Assembly (NCBI GenBank): GCA_023431185.1
Contig: JAEYXS010000080.1
Location: 4,117 to 68,116 of the forward strand
From: Verrucomicrobiota bacterium
GTDB taxonomy: Bacteria > Verrucomicrobiota > Verrucomicrobiia > Limisphaerales > JAEYXS01
Length of the DNA: 64,000 nucleotides
Reading direction: 5' to 3'
Shown here: in pieces, positions 25,874-35,339 of the stretch
How positions within the stretch are numbered: the first letter of the stretch is position 1
How the letters are laid out: each line of letters begins with the position of its first letter
Notes under the pieces: generated by a model
Told to the model about the DNA's origin: nothing
Database searches by the model: none
The model's input: only the letters and a program-made list of their open reading frames with translations
Program-made: the position numbers and the translations under genes

Positions 25874-27190
25874 ATGGACGTCAAATTACCGAAACTCGGT
25901 GAAGGTGCAGATTCCGGCGTGGTAGTCGGGATTCTGGTCAAGGAAGGTGACAAAGTCACCAAGGGCCAGACCATTATTGAATTGGAAAACGAGAAGGCCG
26001 TCGCGCCCATCCCTGCTACGGCGGATGGCGTGATCAGCAAGATCCACGTGAAGGAAGGTGCGAAGATCTCCGTGGGCGCGTTGATCGTCTCGATCGAAGG
26101 CGCCGGTGGCGCTGCTGCCGCTCCGGCGGAAGCACCCGCTGCCAAGGCCGCCGCTCCGAAGGCCAAGAAGAAGGCCGCCCCGGTGGTCGTCGAGGAAGAG
26201 GAAGAAGCCGATGACGATTCCGGCGAGGAAGTTGACGACGAAGATCTGGACGGCATCGAAGTCGCCGCGCCGCCTTCCGTCCGCAAGGTCGCCCGCGAGA
26301 TCGGTCTGGACCTGCGCCGCGTGAAGGGCAGCGAAGAAGGTGGCCGCATCGTGATGGATGACGTCCGAGCTTACATCCAGAAGCTCATCAAGCTCGCGGC
26401 GAAGGGCAAGGCCGCTCCGGCTGCCGCCGCCAGCGCGCCTGCTGCTCCTGCGAAGCCGGTGGCTGAGTCCATCGACTTCTCGCAATGGGGCGAGGTGACG
26501 AAGAAGCCGATGACCGGCCTCCGCAAGGTCATCGCCCGCCGCATGGTGGAAAGCGTCACCACGATCCCGCAAGTCACGCAGTTCGACGACTTCGACATTA
26601 CCGCGCTGAACGATCTGCGCAAGAAGTTCTCCGCCGATTACGAGAAGGCCGGTGCGCGTCTCACGCTCACGCCGTTCGCCATTAAGGCGCTCGTCGCCGC
26701 GCTGAAGAAGCACCCGATCATGAACTCCAGCATGGATGAAGTGACGGAAGAGATCGTCTTCAAGAATTACTACCACATCGGCATCGCTGTGGATACGGAA
26801 GCCGGCCTGATGGTCCCCGTCATCAAAGACGCAGACAAGAAGAGCCTCCTGGAGATCTCCAAGGAACTCGAAGAGATCGCTAAGAAAGCGCGCGATCGCA
26901 AGTTGACGCCCGATGACATGAAGGGCGGCACGTTCACCATCTCGAACCAAGGCGGTATCGGTGGTGCTCACTTCACGCCGATCGTGAACAAGCCGGAAGT
27001 CGGCATCTTCGGCATGGGCCGTGGTGCGCTGAAGCCGGTGGTCGTCGGCAAAGAAGTCCAAGTGCGCCTCATCATGCCGATCGCGATCTCCTACGACCAT
27101 CGCCTCATTGATGGTGGTACGGCAGCTCGCTTCACCGTTGATTTGTCCGCAGCTTATGCCGCGATCACGGAAGCGGATGTAAAACTCTAA
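25874..27190 (+). CDS. aceF: Dihydrolipoamide acetyltransferase (E2 of pyruvate dehydrogenase)
   Basis: A 438-residue E2. One N-terminal lipoyl domain (1-80) has the modifiable Lys41 in ELENEKAVAPI, where most relatives have a TDKA motif. An Ala/Lys linker with a long acidic run (EEEEEADDDSGEEVDDEDLD) follows. Next is an E3/E1-binding domain (PPSVRKVAREIGLDLRRVKG) and the catalytic domain with SYDHRLIDGGTAARF (His/Asp active site). ATG at 25874 gives the canonical MDVKLPKLGEG. Lies between aceE and lpd. Confidence 0.95.
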   Translation: MDVKLPKLGEGADSGVVVGILVKEGDKVTKGQTIIELENEKAVAPIPATADGVISKIHVKEGAKISVGALIVSIEGAGGAAAAPAEAPAAKAAAPKAKKKAAPVVVEEEEEADDDSGEEVDDEDLDGIEVAAPPSVRKVAREIGLDLRRVKGSEEGGRIVMDDVRAYIQKLIKLAAKGKAAPAAAASAPAAPAKPVAESIDFSQWGEVTKKPMTGLRKVIARRMVESVTTIPQVTQFDDFDITALNDLRKKFSADYEKAGARLTLTPFAIKALVAALKKHPIMNSSMDEVTEEIVFKNYYHIGIAVDTEAGLMVPVIKDADKKSLLEISKELEEIAKKARDRKLTPDDMKGGTFTISNQGGIGGAHFTPIVNKPEVGIFGMGRGALKPVVVGKEVQVRLIMPIAISYDHRLIDGGTAARFTVDLSAAYAAITEADVKL

Positions 27191-27220
27191 CCAGCACCTA
27201 ACGATTAAGACTTAAGACAT

Positions 27221-28645
27221 ATGGAAACGATCAAGACCGATATCGTAGTAGTAGGCGCTGGCCCCGGTGGATATGCCGCCGCGTTCTACGCTGCGGACCA
27301 GGGCAAGAAAGTCATCCTCATCGAGAAAGATCCGAAGCTCGGTGGCGTCTGCTTGAACCGCGGTTGCATCCCGTCCAAGGCGTTGCTCAACGCGACGAAG
27401 GCGATCAAGGAAGCCCGTGAATCCGCGCATCGCGGCATCACGTTCGCCGAGCCGACCATCGACCTGAACAAGCTGCGCGAGTGGAAGAACTCCGTGATCA
27501 GCAAGCTCAGCGGCGGTGTCGCTTCCCTCGCGAAGATGCGCGGTGTGGAAGTCATCCATGCCCGTGGTTATTTCGAAGGCTCTCAATCGCTCCGCATCGA
27601 GACTGCGGAAGGCCAGAAATTCATCAGCTACGACAAGGCGATCATCGCCGTGGGCTCCAAGGCCGCGTTGCCGAAAGCGTTCGACCTCGGCAACCCGCGC
27701 GTGATGACCTCCCGTGGCGCGTTGGAAGTGGAAGACATTCCGGAAAACCTGCTCGTCGTCGGTGGCGGTTACATCGGCATGGAGCTGGGCACCGTGTATG
27801 CCAGTCTCGGCAGCAAGGTCGTCGTCATCGAAGCGATGGACTCTCTCCTCGCCGGTGCAGATGCTGATCTCGCCCGTCCGGTGGTCGCTTACGCGAAGAA
27901 GGCGTTCAAGGAAGTGCGTTTGAAGGCCAAGGTTCTCTCCATGGCCACCGTCGGCAAGCAGATCAAAGTGGTGAGCGAAGTGAACGGCCAGAAGCTCGAA
28001 GAGCTGTATGACCGTGTGCTCGTCGCCGTGGGGCGCGGACCGAACTCCGAAGATCTCGGCCTGGAAAACACCAAGGTCACGCGCGATGAAAAAGGTTTCA
28101 TCAAGATCAACGCGCAACAGCAGACCGAAGACCCGAACATCTACGCCATCGGCGACGTCGCGGGCGGCATCATGCTCGCGCACAAGGCTTCGAAGGAAGC
28201 ACGCATCGCAGTGGACGTCATCACGGGCCATAGCAGCGCGTTCGAGAAGATCGTCATCCCGGCCGTGGTGTTCACCGATCCGGAAGTGGCTTGGGCCGGC
28301 TTGACGGAAGCGGAAGCGAAGAAGCAGGGCCGCGAAGTGAAGATCGCCAAGTTCCCTTGGGGCGCTTCCGGTCGCGCACTGAGCTTCGATCGCCCGGATG
28401 GTTTGACCAAGCTGATCATCGATCCTGAGACCGAGCGTATTCTCGGTGTGGGCATAGTGGGGCACGGCGCTGGTGAACTCATCGCCGAAGGCACGCTGGC
28501 CATCGAGATGGGTGCCACGGTGACGGATCTCGCCGAGACGGTTCACCCGCATCCGACACTCTCTGAGACGTTGATGGAAAGCGCCGAAGTCTTCTTCGGT
28601 CACGCCACGCACACGTTCGTGAAGAAAGCCGCAACGACGGAGTAA
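27221..28645 (+). CDS. lpd: Dihydrolipoyl dehydrogenase (E3)
   Basis: A 474-residue FAD disulfide reductase regenerating lipoamide. FAD site VVVGAGPGGYAAAFYAADQG; redox-active disulfide Cys44/Cys49 in GGVCLNRGCIPSK; NAD site VVGGGYIGMELGTVYASLG; FAD-contact INAQQQTEDPNIYAIGDVAG; C-terminal active-site HPHPTLSE. Third gene of the PDH operon, 30 nt after aceF, and followed by a terminator. Confidence 0.97.
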   Translation: METIKTDIVVVGAGPGGYAAAFYAADQGKKVILIEKDPKLGGVCLNRGCIPSKALLNATKAIKEARESAHRGITFAEPTIDLNKLREWKNSVISKLSGGVASLAKMRGVEVIHARGYFEGSQSLRIETAEGQKFISYDKAIIAVGSKAALPKAFDLGNPRVMTSRGALEVEDIPENLLVVGGGYIGMELGTVYASLGSKVVVIEAMDSLLAGADADLARPVVAYAKKAFKEVRLKAKVLSMATVGKQIKVVSEVNGQKLEELYDRVLVAVGRGPNSEDLGLENTKVTRDEKGFIKINAQQQTEDPNIYAIGDVAGGIMLAHKASKEARIAVDVITGHSSAFEKIVIPAVVFTDPEVAWAGLTEAEAKKQGREVKIAKFPWGASGRALSFDRPDGLTKLIIDPETERILGVGIVGHGAGELIAEGTLAIEMGATVTDLAETVHPHPTLSETLMESAEVFFGHATHTFVKKAATTE

Positions 28646-28673
28646 TTTCACGACAAAAAGTTTAACAGCTTGC

Positions 28674-28722
28674 AGCGGCTCTGGAGATGGCATTGTCTGC
28701 TGTCACAGAGCCGCTCTTCTTG
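28674..28722 (+). terminator. Terminator of the pyruvate dehydrogenase operon
   Basis: AGCGGCTCTG (28674-28683) pairs with CAGAGCCGCT (28706-28715); a 22-nt loop, then CTTCTTGT. Confidence 0.6.
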
Positions 28723-28728
28723 TAAGAT

Positions 28729-29796
28729 ATGTCCATGAGCCTGCTCCCGCTACACGAGTTCCACGAACTGCAAGACGCCCAGTTCACCGAGGTGAACGGC
28801 TTGGAATTCGTCGCGACGTATGGTGACGTGGCGGCCGAGTATCGCGCGCTGAAAGAATCCGCTGGCTTCATCGACCTCAGTAATCGTGGCCGCATCTGTC
28901 TCCTCGGTGCCGACCGCCTCAAGTTCCTCCACGGCCAAGTCACCAATGACGTGCAAGGCTTGAAAGCCGACGGCGGTTGCTATGCCGCGCTCGTGAATGC
29001 TAAAGCAAAGATGGAGAGCGATCTCTTCATCTACCGCCTCGCCGATGAACTGCTTCTCGATTTCGAACCCGGTCTGACGGAGAAAGTCACCACACGCCTC
29101 GACAAATACATCATCGCCGATGACGTGCAGATCGTGGACGTCGCGCCGCATTACGGCCTCGTCAGTGTGCAAGGTCCGAAGTCTGCGTCAGCGATTGAAG
29201 CTCTCGGCATTGTACCCACATTACCCGCGACACCGTTGCAATGGGTGAAGGATAACGTGCCTGACGTAGGCGATATCTACGTGATGAACCAACCGCGCTT
29301 AGGCGCCACAGGCTACGATGTGTTCATCCCCAGTGCTGGCTTGGGAATGATCGCGGACAAACTGCTCGCTGCCGTGAAAGCACAAGGCGGCCGTGCCTGC
29401 GGTTTGAATGCGTTTGAAGCCGCGCGTATCGAAGCCGGCATCCCCCGCTACGGTGTGGACATGGATGAGACGAATCTCGCGCCGGAAGCGGGCATCGAGA
29501 AGCGCGCCATCAGCTACACGAAAGGCTGCTACATCGGGCAGGAGGTGAATGCCCGTATTCGCACGTATGGTCAGGTGGCGAAATCCTTGCGCCGTCTCGA
29601 ACTCACCGGCATCACCGAGGTGCCCGTCAAAGGCACGAAGCTGCAAATTGCAGGCAAAGATGTGGGGTATCTCGCTTCCGTCGTGCGATTACCCATGAGC
29701 CAGCAAGTTGTCGCCCTCGGCTACGTCCGCAAAGAACACAAAGAAGCGGGGACGGTATTGGATTTACCAGGCGGTCAGGCGAAGATTCTCGCGTGA
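28729..29796 (+). CDS. YgfZ/GcvT-domain folate-binding protein
   Basis: A 355-residue protein of the GcvT superfamily. The YgfZ signature is K265-G-C267-Y-I-G-Q-E in YTKGCYIGQEVNARIRTYGQ. The N-terminus (LKESAGFIDLSNRGRICLLG, RLKFLHGQVTNDVQGL) and GYDVFIP match the folate-binding fold. YgfZ assists folate-dependent maintenance of some Fe-S enzymes. It lacks companions of a glycine cleavage system, favouring YgfZ over aminomethyltransferase. ATG at 28729 or 28735 are both possible. Confidence 0.88.
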   Translation: MSMSLLPLHEFHELQDAQFTEVNGLEFVATYGDVAAEYRALKESAGFIDLSNRGRICLLGADRLKFLHGQVTNDVQGLKADGGCYAALVNAKAKMESDLFIYRLADELLLDFEPGLTEKVTTRLDKYIIADDVQIVDVAPHYGLVSVQGPKSASAIEALGIVPTLPATPLQWVKDNVPDVGDIYVMNQPRLGATGYDVFIPSAGLGMIADKLLAAVKAQGGRACGLNAFEAARIEAGIPRYGVDMDETNLAPEAGIEKRAISYTKGCYIGQEVNARIRTYGQVAKSLRRLELTGITEVPVKGTKLQIAGKDVGYLASVVRLPMSQQVVALGYVRKEHKEAGTVLDLPGGQAKILA

Positions 29797-29812
29797 TTGA
29801 AAGCAGTGCGTT

Positions 29813-29974
29813 GGTAGGGCCCGTCTGTCCTCAGCGGGCCGCTGTCGAAGCCTGAATCCATCGAAAGTTTGAGAACATTCTAACGACTAGAGCGGTTTTA
29901 AAAGGCTGGTTTTGAAATTCAAGAAATGCCTTTCAATCCGCACCACGGCCCGCTGAGGACAGACGGGCCCTACC
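29813..29974. repeat. Inverted pair of GGTAGGGCCCGTCTGTCC-type REP elements
   Basis: Left arm 29813-29841 and right arm 29945-29974 are inverted copies, each internally palindromic (GGGCCCG/CGGGCCG), about 100 bp apart. The same arm occurs at 37843-37871 and, diverged, at 37967-37994. The interiors of the two pairs are unrelated, so this is a REP/BIME-like pairing rather than one mobile unit. Confidence 0.7.
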
Positions 29975-29992
29975 ACCTCAAACTGAATAGCA

Positions 29993-32900
29993 TCACTTCT
30001 GATTCAGCAAAAACGCCAGCAGATCATACAACTGCTCCGGCGTCAGCGCCTCGCCAAAATTATCCGGCATCAAGGAATTCACGGATTCTTTCCGCTCTTT
30101 GATGTCTTTTTTGGGGATGCTCACTTCCAAACCAGCCGCATTGGCGACGATGAGCGTCTCGCCTTCTTCCCGCCGCGGCAGGCCGCTGGTCACTTCACCG
30201 TCTTTCATCACGATGGTGTGTGTGCGGAAGGCGTGATCCACGTTGCGGTTCGGGTCCAGGATGTCTTCGATGACGCGCTCGGTGCCCCGGCTGCCGATGC
30301 CGTCGAGCTGCGGACCGACCAGACCACCCTTGCCTTTCACCTGATGGCAGGCGGCGCAAACGGCGGTGAAGAGTTCCGCACCCTTTTGGATATCGGTCTT
30401 CGCACCAACAAACCCCAAACGCCGTTCCGTGAGCAGCTTCTCCCGCGCCGCATCTTCCGGCGGCAAGTTCGCTGTGAGTTTGGACAGGCGCGCTTCCCAT
30501 TGTGCCGGTTTCACTGCGGCCAGTTTGTCTTTCACGCCGCGATTGGCGATGACACTGGGGGCGATCTTGCCCGCTTCGGCCAAGGCGAGGGAAAGTTCCG
30601 CACCATCTGGTTGACCGGCCAACATCAGGACGAGTTTTTGCTGGATGCGGGTCGGAGCGGTTTGCAGGCTGGCCTCAATGGCTTTGCGGATGCCCGCCTT
30701 ATCCACGGCAAAGGCGCTAACGAGCGATTGCTTGATCTCCTCGGGCACGGAAGCATCGGTCAATGCACCGGTCAGGGCCGTGAGCAGACCATCGCCTTTG
30801 AGCGCAGACACCGCAGAAGCCGCTGCAGCCCGGGCTGCTGAATCGGTTCCGGTATCGCGCAAGGCTGCGAGCAACTGCGGTTGCAGATCTTTCAACGACA
30901 GGCTCTGTGCCAGTTCGGCAGCCGCTTTCTGGAACTTCGCCGTCTGGTTCGGGTCCACGGTGGCCAGTTGCGGCAAGGCCGGTTCGAAGCGGCCGAACGC
31001 CAGCCACGCATACGCTGTGTCCGTGTTCGCATCCACGACCTCGATATACCCGCGCTTGCCTTGGTGGGCGGCCAGATTCCAGGTGATCTTGCGCGCCGTG
31101 TCATTACGCGGCGGTGCGGCTTCAAAGAGAATCGCCCCGCTGCCCGCTTCACGCAGCCGGACAAAGTTCTTTTTCAAAAGGGCAGCGGTCGGAAAACCAT
31201 CGTGCCCGCAGAGATTGAAGCTGAGCTTGTCCGGCAGATCAAAGGTGGCCGAGCGCAATGTGCCCGTCAGTTTCTCCCCGAGCGGATGACTGGAGATCAA
31301 CTGGACTTTCATGCCGTCTGCCAGGCTGCGTTCCTGCAAGGTCCAGGGATTCTTCGCATCGCGGCTGCCATCCACCGGCGTGTTCCCCCAACTGCCCTGC
31401 TCTTTGGCCGCCACCAACAATCGGGGTGCCAGCGCGATACCCCAAGCTTGCAGCTTGGCCGTGAGGGGTTGACCGCGTTGCGTGAAACCCTGCTGCACCG
31501 ACTGGAAAAGCGTGAGCTGAAAATCCAGATCATCGCGGCGTTCTTTTTGCACCGTCTCGGCCAATATATCCAGCGCGTCCACCGGGGCATAACGCGCTAC
31601 GTGTTGCAACGTGCGGGTGTGCAAATCTTTATCGGCACGCACACTGTCCTGCTGCTTCAAGAGAAACACGGCTGAAGCCTCGGTCTTCAGGCCCAGCGCG
31701 ATATCTACCAGCGTAGTCAGCTCTGCCTTCGAGAAGAACTGCGGTGATTGAAAGGCCCACGCGCCGACATCGTTCAACTGATTGCGCAACGCCAGCCGGG
31801 CCATGTGTTTCAGGTGGGTGTCCTCGGCAGGCACCTTGGCGATCAGGGCGAGCAAAGGCTTCACCGCTTCAAGCTTGGTCTGTTGCGACAACGCTTCAGC
31901 GGCGGTGCGCTGGACCAAGGGAGCCGGATCGCTCAATGCCTGCACCATGAGCTTCTGCAAGGTATAGCCCAGTCTGGGCGCGGTCGCCACGTGCTGCGAC
32001 GTCAGGCCGCGATCGGCCACGATCCGCAGTCCATGCACGCGCACAATCGTCACCGGCGATCGGATGGCTTGTTCCAGCTCCTGGTCTTTCAACACACCCA
32101 GCCGCTCCCGTAACCACAGTGAATGCACGTAGCGCAGCGCCTCACTGGAGCGCTCATAAGCCGTTGCATCTTGCGCGAGCGCTTGCTTGCCCTTGCTCTC
32201 CAGCCACGGTGCTTTCAGCGTCTGCCGGGCAAATGCCCTGCCATGCACATCCGCGATGGTATTCATCGCCAGCATGCGGCGCGTCATGTTCGGCGAACCC
32301 AGTTCAGCGATGAGACCTTTCAAATCTTCCGGCAGCTTGGTGCTGGGCAAAACCGCTTTGCCATCTTCACCGCGATACACGATGCGCCAGATGCGGCCGC
32401 GCTCACGGTCACGGCCCGGATGCAGCAAGGGCACTTCGTAATGACCGATGATGCGGTTATAGAAATCCGCCACGTACAGCGCACCATCCGGGCCGAATTG
32501 CAGGTCCACGGGACGAAACCACGGATCATCCGTGCGCAACAAGTCAGGCACTTCATGGCCTTTGCTGGTCGAACCCAGCCATTCCACGCGGTCCTGGTTG
32601 ATGCGGCTGGTCATCACGTTGCCGATGATGAGGTTGCCCTGAAGCTCCTTGGGCCAGGCCGGATCGGTGATCATCTGGATGGCGCAGATGGCCGTGCTGC
32701 CGTGGCTGTGCTGGATGGTCAGCGGTGCAAAGCCGAGGCCGTCATGCGGCTTGCCGAAGCTGGGATAATACGCACCGCGCAACAACTGGTAGATGGGGGA
32801 GCTGTGGCAATCCGCCGAGTAAAGATTTCCCGACGGATCGAAGCAGAGGCCGAAGGGATTCACCTGCCCCCACGTGTGATGCTCAAGGCGCGAACCATCG

Positions 32901-33589
32901 AGGCGCATGCGATACGTGTTGCCCGAGGACATCACGACTTCATGACCGTCGCGGCCTTGCACCTTGGAATTGTTATTGAAGCCATGCGTGGCATACAGCC
33001 AGCCATCGAAACCGCGGCGAAAGCTGGCCTGATTGCCGTGCGTGTCGCGCGTATGGTCAAACGGGCCGAAGAGCTTTTCCTGTTTGTCCGCTTGGCCGTC
33101 GCCGTCCGTGTCTTCGAACAGCCAGATGTGCGGGATGGACCAGGCGATGCATTTCCACGTCAGCTTCGAGGGCTTCACCGAGGAGGGTGATTGAAACGGA
33201 TAGATGCCGATGGGGATGTTCAATCCGCCGGCGAATTGCGTGATCTTGCGCGCTTTGCCATCCGGCGCGAAATCCTCAAAGATCATGATGCGATCGCGCG
33301 GAGACGCATTCGTGGAGGCAAAGGGATATTCGATGCTCGTGGTGACCCAGAGGCGGCCCGCGGCATCAAAGGCCATGTTCATGGGCTTGTTGATGTGCGG
33401 CTCGGTGGTGACGAGCTGCATCTCAAAGCCGGGCGGCAGATGGAAGGTCTTGAGCTGCTGCTCAGGCGTCAGGGGCTCGGTGGCGCGGACCCCGGCGGCG
33501 AAAGGGTCTTCCGCCGCCGAAAGGGAAAGCGAAAGAGCCAGCAGGAGCGTGCACGACAGAGCGGTCAGGCGCATACGGACAGGGAACAT
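29993..33589 (-). CDS. PVC-type heme-binding CxxCH protein with beta-propeller dehydrogenase domain and HEAT repeats
   Basis: A 1198-residue exported protein. The signal peptide is LTALSCTLLLALSLSLSAAE; a second Met at residue 6 (33574) is an alternative start. About 45-430 form the membrane-bound dehydrogenase (PVC) beta-propeller (FHLPPGFEMQLVTTEPHINK, FDAAGRLWVTTSIEYPF, GPDGALYVADFYNRIIGHYE). A long alpha-helical HEAT-like region follows, then a carbohydrate-binding-like beta segment. A C-terminal cytochrome c domain has the heme site CAACH near residue 1078 (ELFTAVCAACHQVKGKGGLV), then GSRGTERVIEDILDPNRNVD. Probably a periplasmic sugar/alcohol oxidoreductase. Confidence 0.92.
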   Translation of the reverse strand: MFPVRMRLTALSCTLLLALSLSLSAAEDPFAAGVRATEPLTPEQQLKTFHLPPGFEMQLVTTEPHINKPMNMAFDAAGRLWVTTSIEYPFASTNASPRDRIMIFEDFAPDGKARKITQFAGGLNIPIGIYPFQSPSSVKPSKLTWKCIAWSIPHIWLFEDTDGDGQADKQEKLFGPFDHTRDTHGNQASFRRGFDGWLYATHGFNNNSKVQGRDGHEVVMSSGNTYRMRLDGSRLEHHTWGQVNPFGLCFDPSGNLYSADCHSSPIYQLLRGAYYPSFGKPHDGLGFAPLTIQHSHGSTAICAIQMITDPAWPKELQGNLIIGNVMTSRINQDRVEWLGSTSKGHEVPDLLRTDDPWFRPVDLQFGPDGALYVADFYNRIIGHYEVPLLHPGRDRERGRIWRIVYRGEDGKAVLPSTKLPEDLKGLIAELGSPNMTRRMLAMNTIADVHGRAFARQTLKAPWLESKGKQALAQDATAYERSSEALRYVHSLWLRERLGVLKDQELEQAIRSPVTIVRVHGLRIVADRGLTSQHVATAPRLGYTLQKLMVQALSDPAPLVQRTAAEALSQQTKLEAVKPLLALIAKVPAEDTHLKHMARLALRNQLNDVGAWAFQSPQFFSKAELTTLVDIALGLKTEASAVFLLKQQDSVRADKDLHTRTLQHVARYAPVDALDILAETVQKERRDDLDFQLTLFQSVQQGFTQRGQPLTAKLQAWGIALAPRLLVAAKEQGSWGNTPVDGSRDAKNPWTLQERSLADGMKVQLISSHPLGEKLTGTLRSATFDLPDKLSFNLCGHDGFPTAALLKKNFVRLREAGSGAILFEAAPPRNDTARKITWNLAAHQGKRGYIEVVDANTDTAYAWLAFGRFEPALPQLATVDPNQTAKFQKAAAELAQSLSLKDLQPQLLAALRDTGTDSAARAAAASAVSALKGDGLLTALTGALTDASVPEEIKQSLVSAFAVDKAGIRKAIEASLQTAPTRIQQKLVLMLAGQPDGAELSLALAEAGKIAPSVIANRGVKDKLAAVKPAQWEARLSKLTANLPPEDAAREKLLTERRLGFVGAKTDIQKGAELFTAVCAACHQVKGKGGLVGPQLDGIGSRGTERVIEDILDPNRNVDHAFRTHTIVMKDGEVTSGLPRREEGETLIVANAAGLEVSIPKKDIKERKESVNSLMPDNFGEALTPEQLYDLLAFLLNQK

Positions 33590-33799
33590 ATGCGGCCAAG
33601 TCTAATGAACGAAAAGCAGAAGGCAAACGAACGTTCGTGCGCTACGCGGACAGACACAAAGCCTCAGATCTTAGCTGACACATGGACAACTTGACGAGGA
33701 ACGGGTAAGGGAGGAGTGTAAGAGCAACTTGCTGAACTTAAAGTGAGAGCAATATTACAAGGTGTGAACCAGCCGCTATAGACTCGAAGTAAATCTATC

Positions 33800-34591
33800 A
33801 TGGGACTTTTTCCGCAGTGTGTGGTCGCGAAGTTTCTCGATGCATCATCTGAAAATGAGGTGAAAGAGGAGGCATACCAACTTCTGTCTGCATTCTTTGA
33901 ATCAATCAATGCGCAAGAGGTTGAATTTTCTGGCGATCGTTGCTCCACAATGGAGGCTGCCCGAAGACTGTCGGGTCTGACCGCCGCTAAGCCTTCATGC
34001 GATCCCGTTTTTGAAGCGATGAAGCGACTGGTAGAAAAGGATGATCGAGGGTTCTTTCAAAAAAGTATCGGTGGAGGTTTTAGCATTTGCCACGGGAAAG
34101 ATCAAAAATCTCGATGGATGTTTCTGTTGAATCGCAAGCAGATCCCATTTTTCTACCTATATACAAACCACGGTGAAGGTTTTCACACCCAACAGCAATG
34201 GGCAGAGGTGCTTTTTGGACGTGGAGTTTCTCATGTGGTATGGCTGGATGGGATGTTTGGCATTGGCAAGCCGAAGTGTTACGGAAGCAATGCCAACCAA
34301 TATCTGTTTTGGAAGTGTCAGAGGTTGCTGTTCAAGGTCCCGTTAATACCTATTCCCGACCAAGAAACGGCCAGACTGTTGAGCCACGAATTTCGGCGAA
34401 CATGTCAGAATGTGTCTGAGAGGGGAAAAATGAATCTGGGAGATACCGAGATCCTCTCTGCGTGGTCGTGGAAAACGATACGATCGATCAAGGCCTTTGA
34501 CAAAGCGCTTATCGATGAAGCGGGTATTGAGAAGCTGACGACGACATTGAATGAGATGGGGATTACGGTTGATGAATGGCTCGAGTATTAA
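33800..34591 (+). CDS. Unrecognised orphan protein
   Basis: A 263-residue protein on the plus strand between two minus-strand genes. AT-richer than its neighbours and of less typical codon use. No signal peptide or membrane segment. Distinctive stretches are GFSICHGKDQKSRWMFLLNR and FGRGVSHVVWLDGMFGIGKP; no family recognised. Its isolation and composition suggest recent acquisition. The preceding 200 bp hold nothing I can name. Confidence 0.65.
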   Translation: MGLFPQCVVAKFLDASSENEVKEEAYQLLSAFFESINAQEVEFSGDRCSTMEAARRLSGLTAAKPSCDPVFEAMKRLVEKDDRGFFQKSIGGGFSICHGKDQKSRWMFLLNRKQIPFFYLYTNHGEGFHTQQQWAEVLFGRGVSHVVWLDGMFGIGKPKCYGSNANQYLFWKCQRLLFKVPLIPIPDQETARLLSHEFRRTCQNVSERGKMNLGDTEILSAWSWKTIRSIKAFDKALIDEAGIEKLTTTLNEMGITVDEWLEY

Positions 34592-34647
34592 AATTGTACG
34601 AGCCAACTGTGCCCTTGCATACCGATGAAAACACAGCAGCAAAAACG

Positions 34648-34693
34648 CGGCGCTATTCGAGAACAGTAAGAGATTCTGCTGGAAATAGCGCCG
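34648..34693. terminator. Hairpin between the convergent orphan gene and trpG
   Basis: CGGCGCTATT (34648-34657) pairs with AATAGCGCCG (34684-34693), with a partial inner stem. It is placed to serve as a bidirectional terminator, though no strong T-tract follows. Confidence 0.4.
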
Positions 34694-34707
34694 AATCCAT
34701 CGGCGCG

Positions 34708-35274
34708 CTACTTCAACTTCAGGAAATTCTTCAGGATCGTCCGTCCGTTCTCGGTCAGGATGCTCTCGGGATGGAACTGCACACCCCAGACCGGCAGGGT
34801 CTTGTGCTTCACGCCCATGATCTCGCCTTCTTCCGTCTCCGCCGTGATCTCGAGGCAGTCGGGGATGGTGTCGCGCTTGATGACGAGGGAATGGTAGCGC
34901 GTGGCGTTGAAAGGATTCGGCATGCCTTCGAAGAGGTCTTTGCCGTTATGTTTGATGGGCGAGACCTTGCCGTGCATCATGCGGTTGTTCACCACCACCT
35001 CACCGCCGAAGGTGTGGCCGATGCATTGATGGCCGAGGCAGACGCCGAACAAAGGAACTTCACCGGCGAAGGTCTTGATGATCTCGTTTGAAAGACCGGC
35101 TTCACGCGGGGAACAAGGACCGGGCGAGATGAGGATGCGTTCGGGCTTCAGCGCGCGGATCTGGTCGAGCGTGATCTGGTCGTTGCGATGGACCTGAAGA
35201 TCCACGTTCATCTCGCCCAGGTATTGCACGAGATTGAACGTGAACGAATCGTAGTTATCTATGACCAGCACCAT
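34708..35274 (-). CDS. trpG/pabA: Anthranilate/aminodeoxychorismate synthase glutamine amidotransferase subunit
   Basis: A 188-residue class I glutamine amidotransferase supplying ammonia for anthranilate or aminodeoxychorismate. Motifs: MVLVIDNYDSFTFNLVQYLG, ISPGPCSPREAG, nucleophile Cys79 in GVCLGHQCIGHTFGG, and the His168/Glu170 pair in GVQFHPES. It cannot be assigned to tryptophan or folate alone; both trpD and folA occur elsewhere in the window. Third in a minus-strand run after aroB. Confidence 0.95.
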   Translation of the reverse strand: MVLVIDNYDSFTFNLVQYLGEMNVDLQVHRNDQITLDQIRALKPERILISPGPCSPREAGLSNEIIKTFAGEVPLFGVCLGHQCIGHTFGGEVVVNNRMMHGKVSPIKHNGKDLFEGMPNPFNATRYHSLVIKRDTIPDCLEITAETEEGEIMGVKHKTLPVWGVQFHPESILTENGRTILKNFLKLK

Positions 35275-35339
35275 ATCAGTGGCGGGAACGTAGCGCGGCT
35301 TTGGGGTTTTGGAAACTGGAAAGGTGAAAAGTCCGGGGG

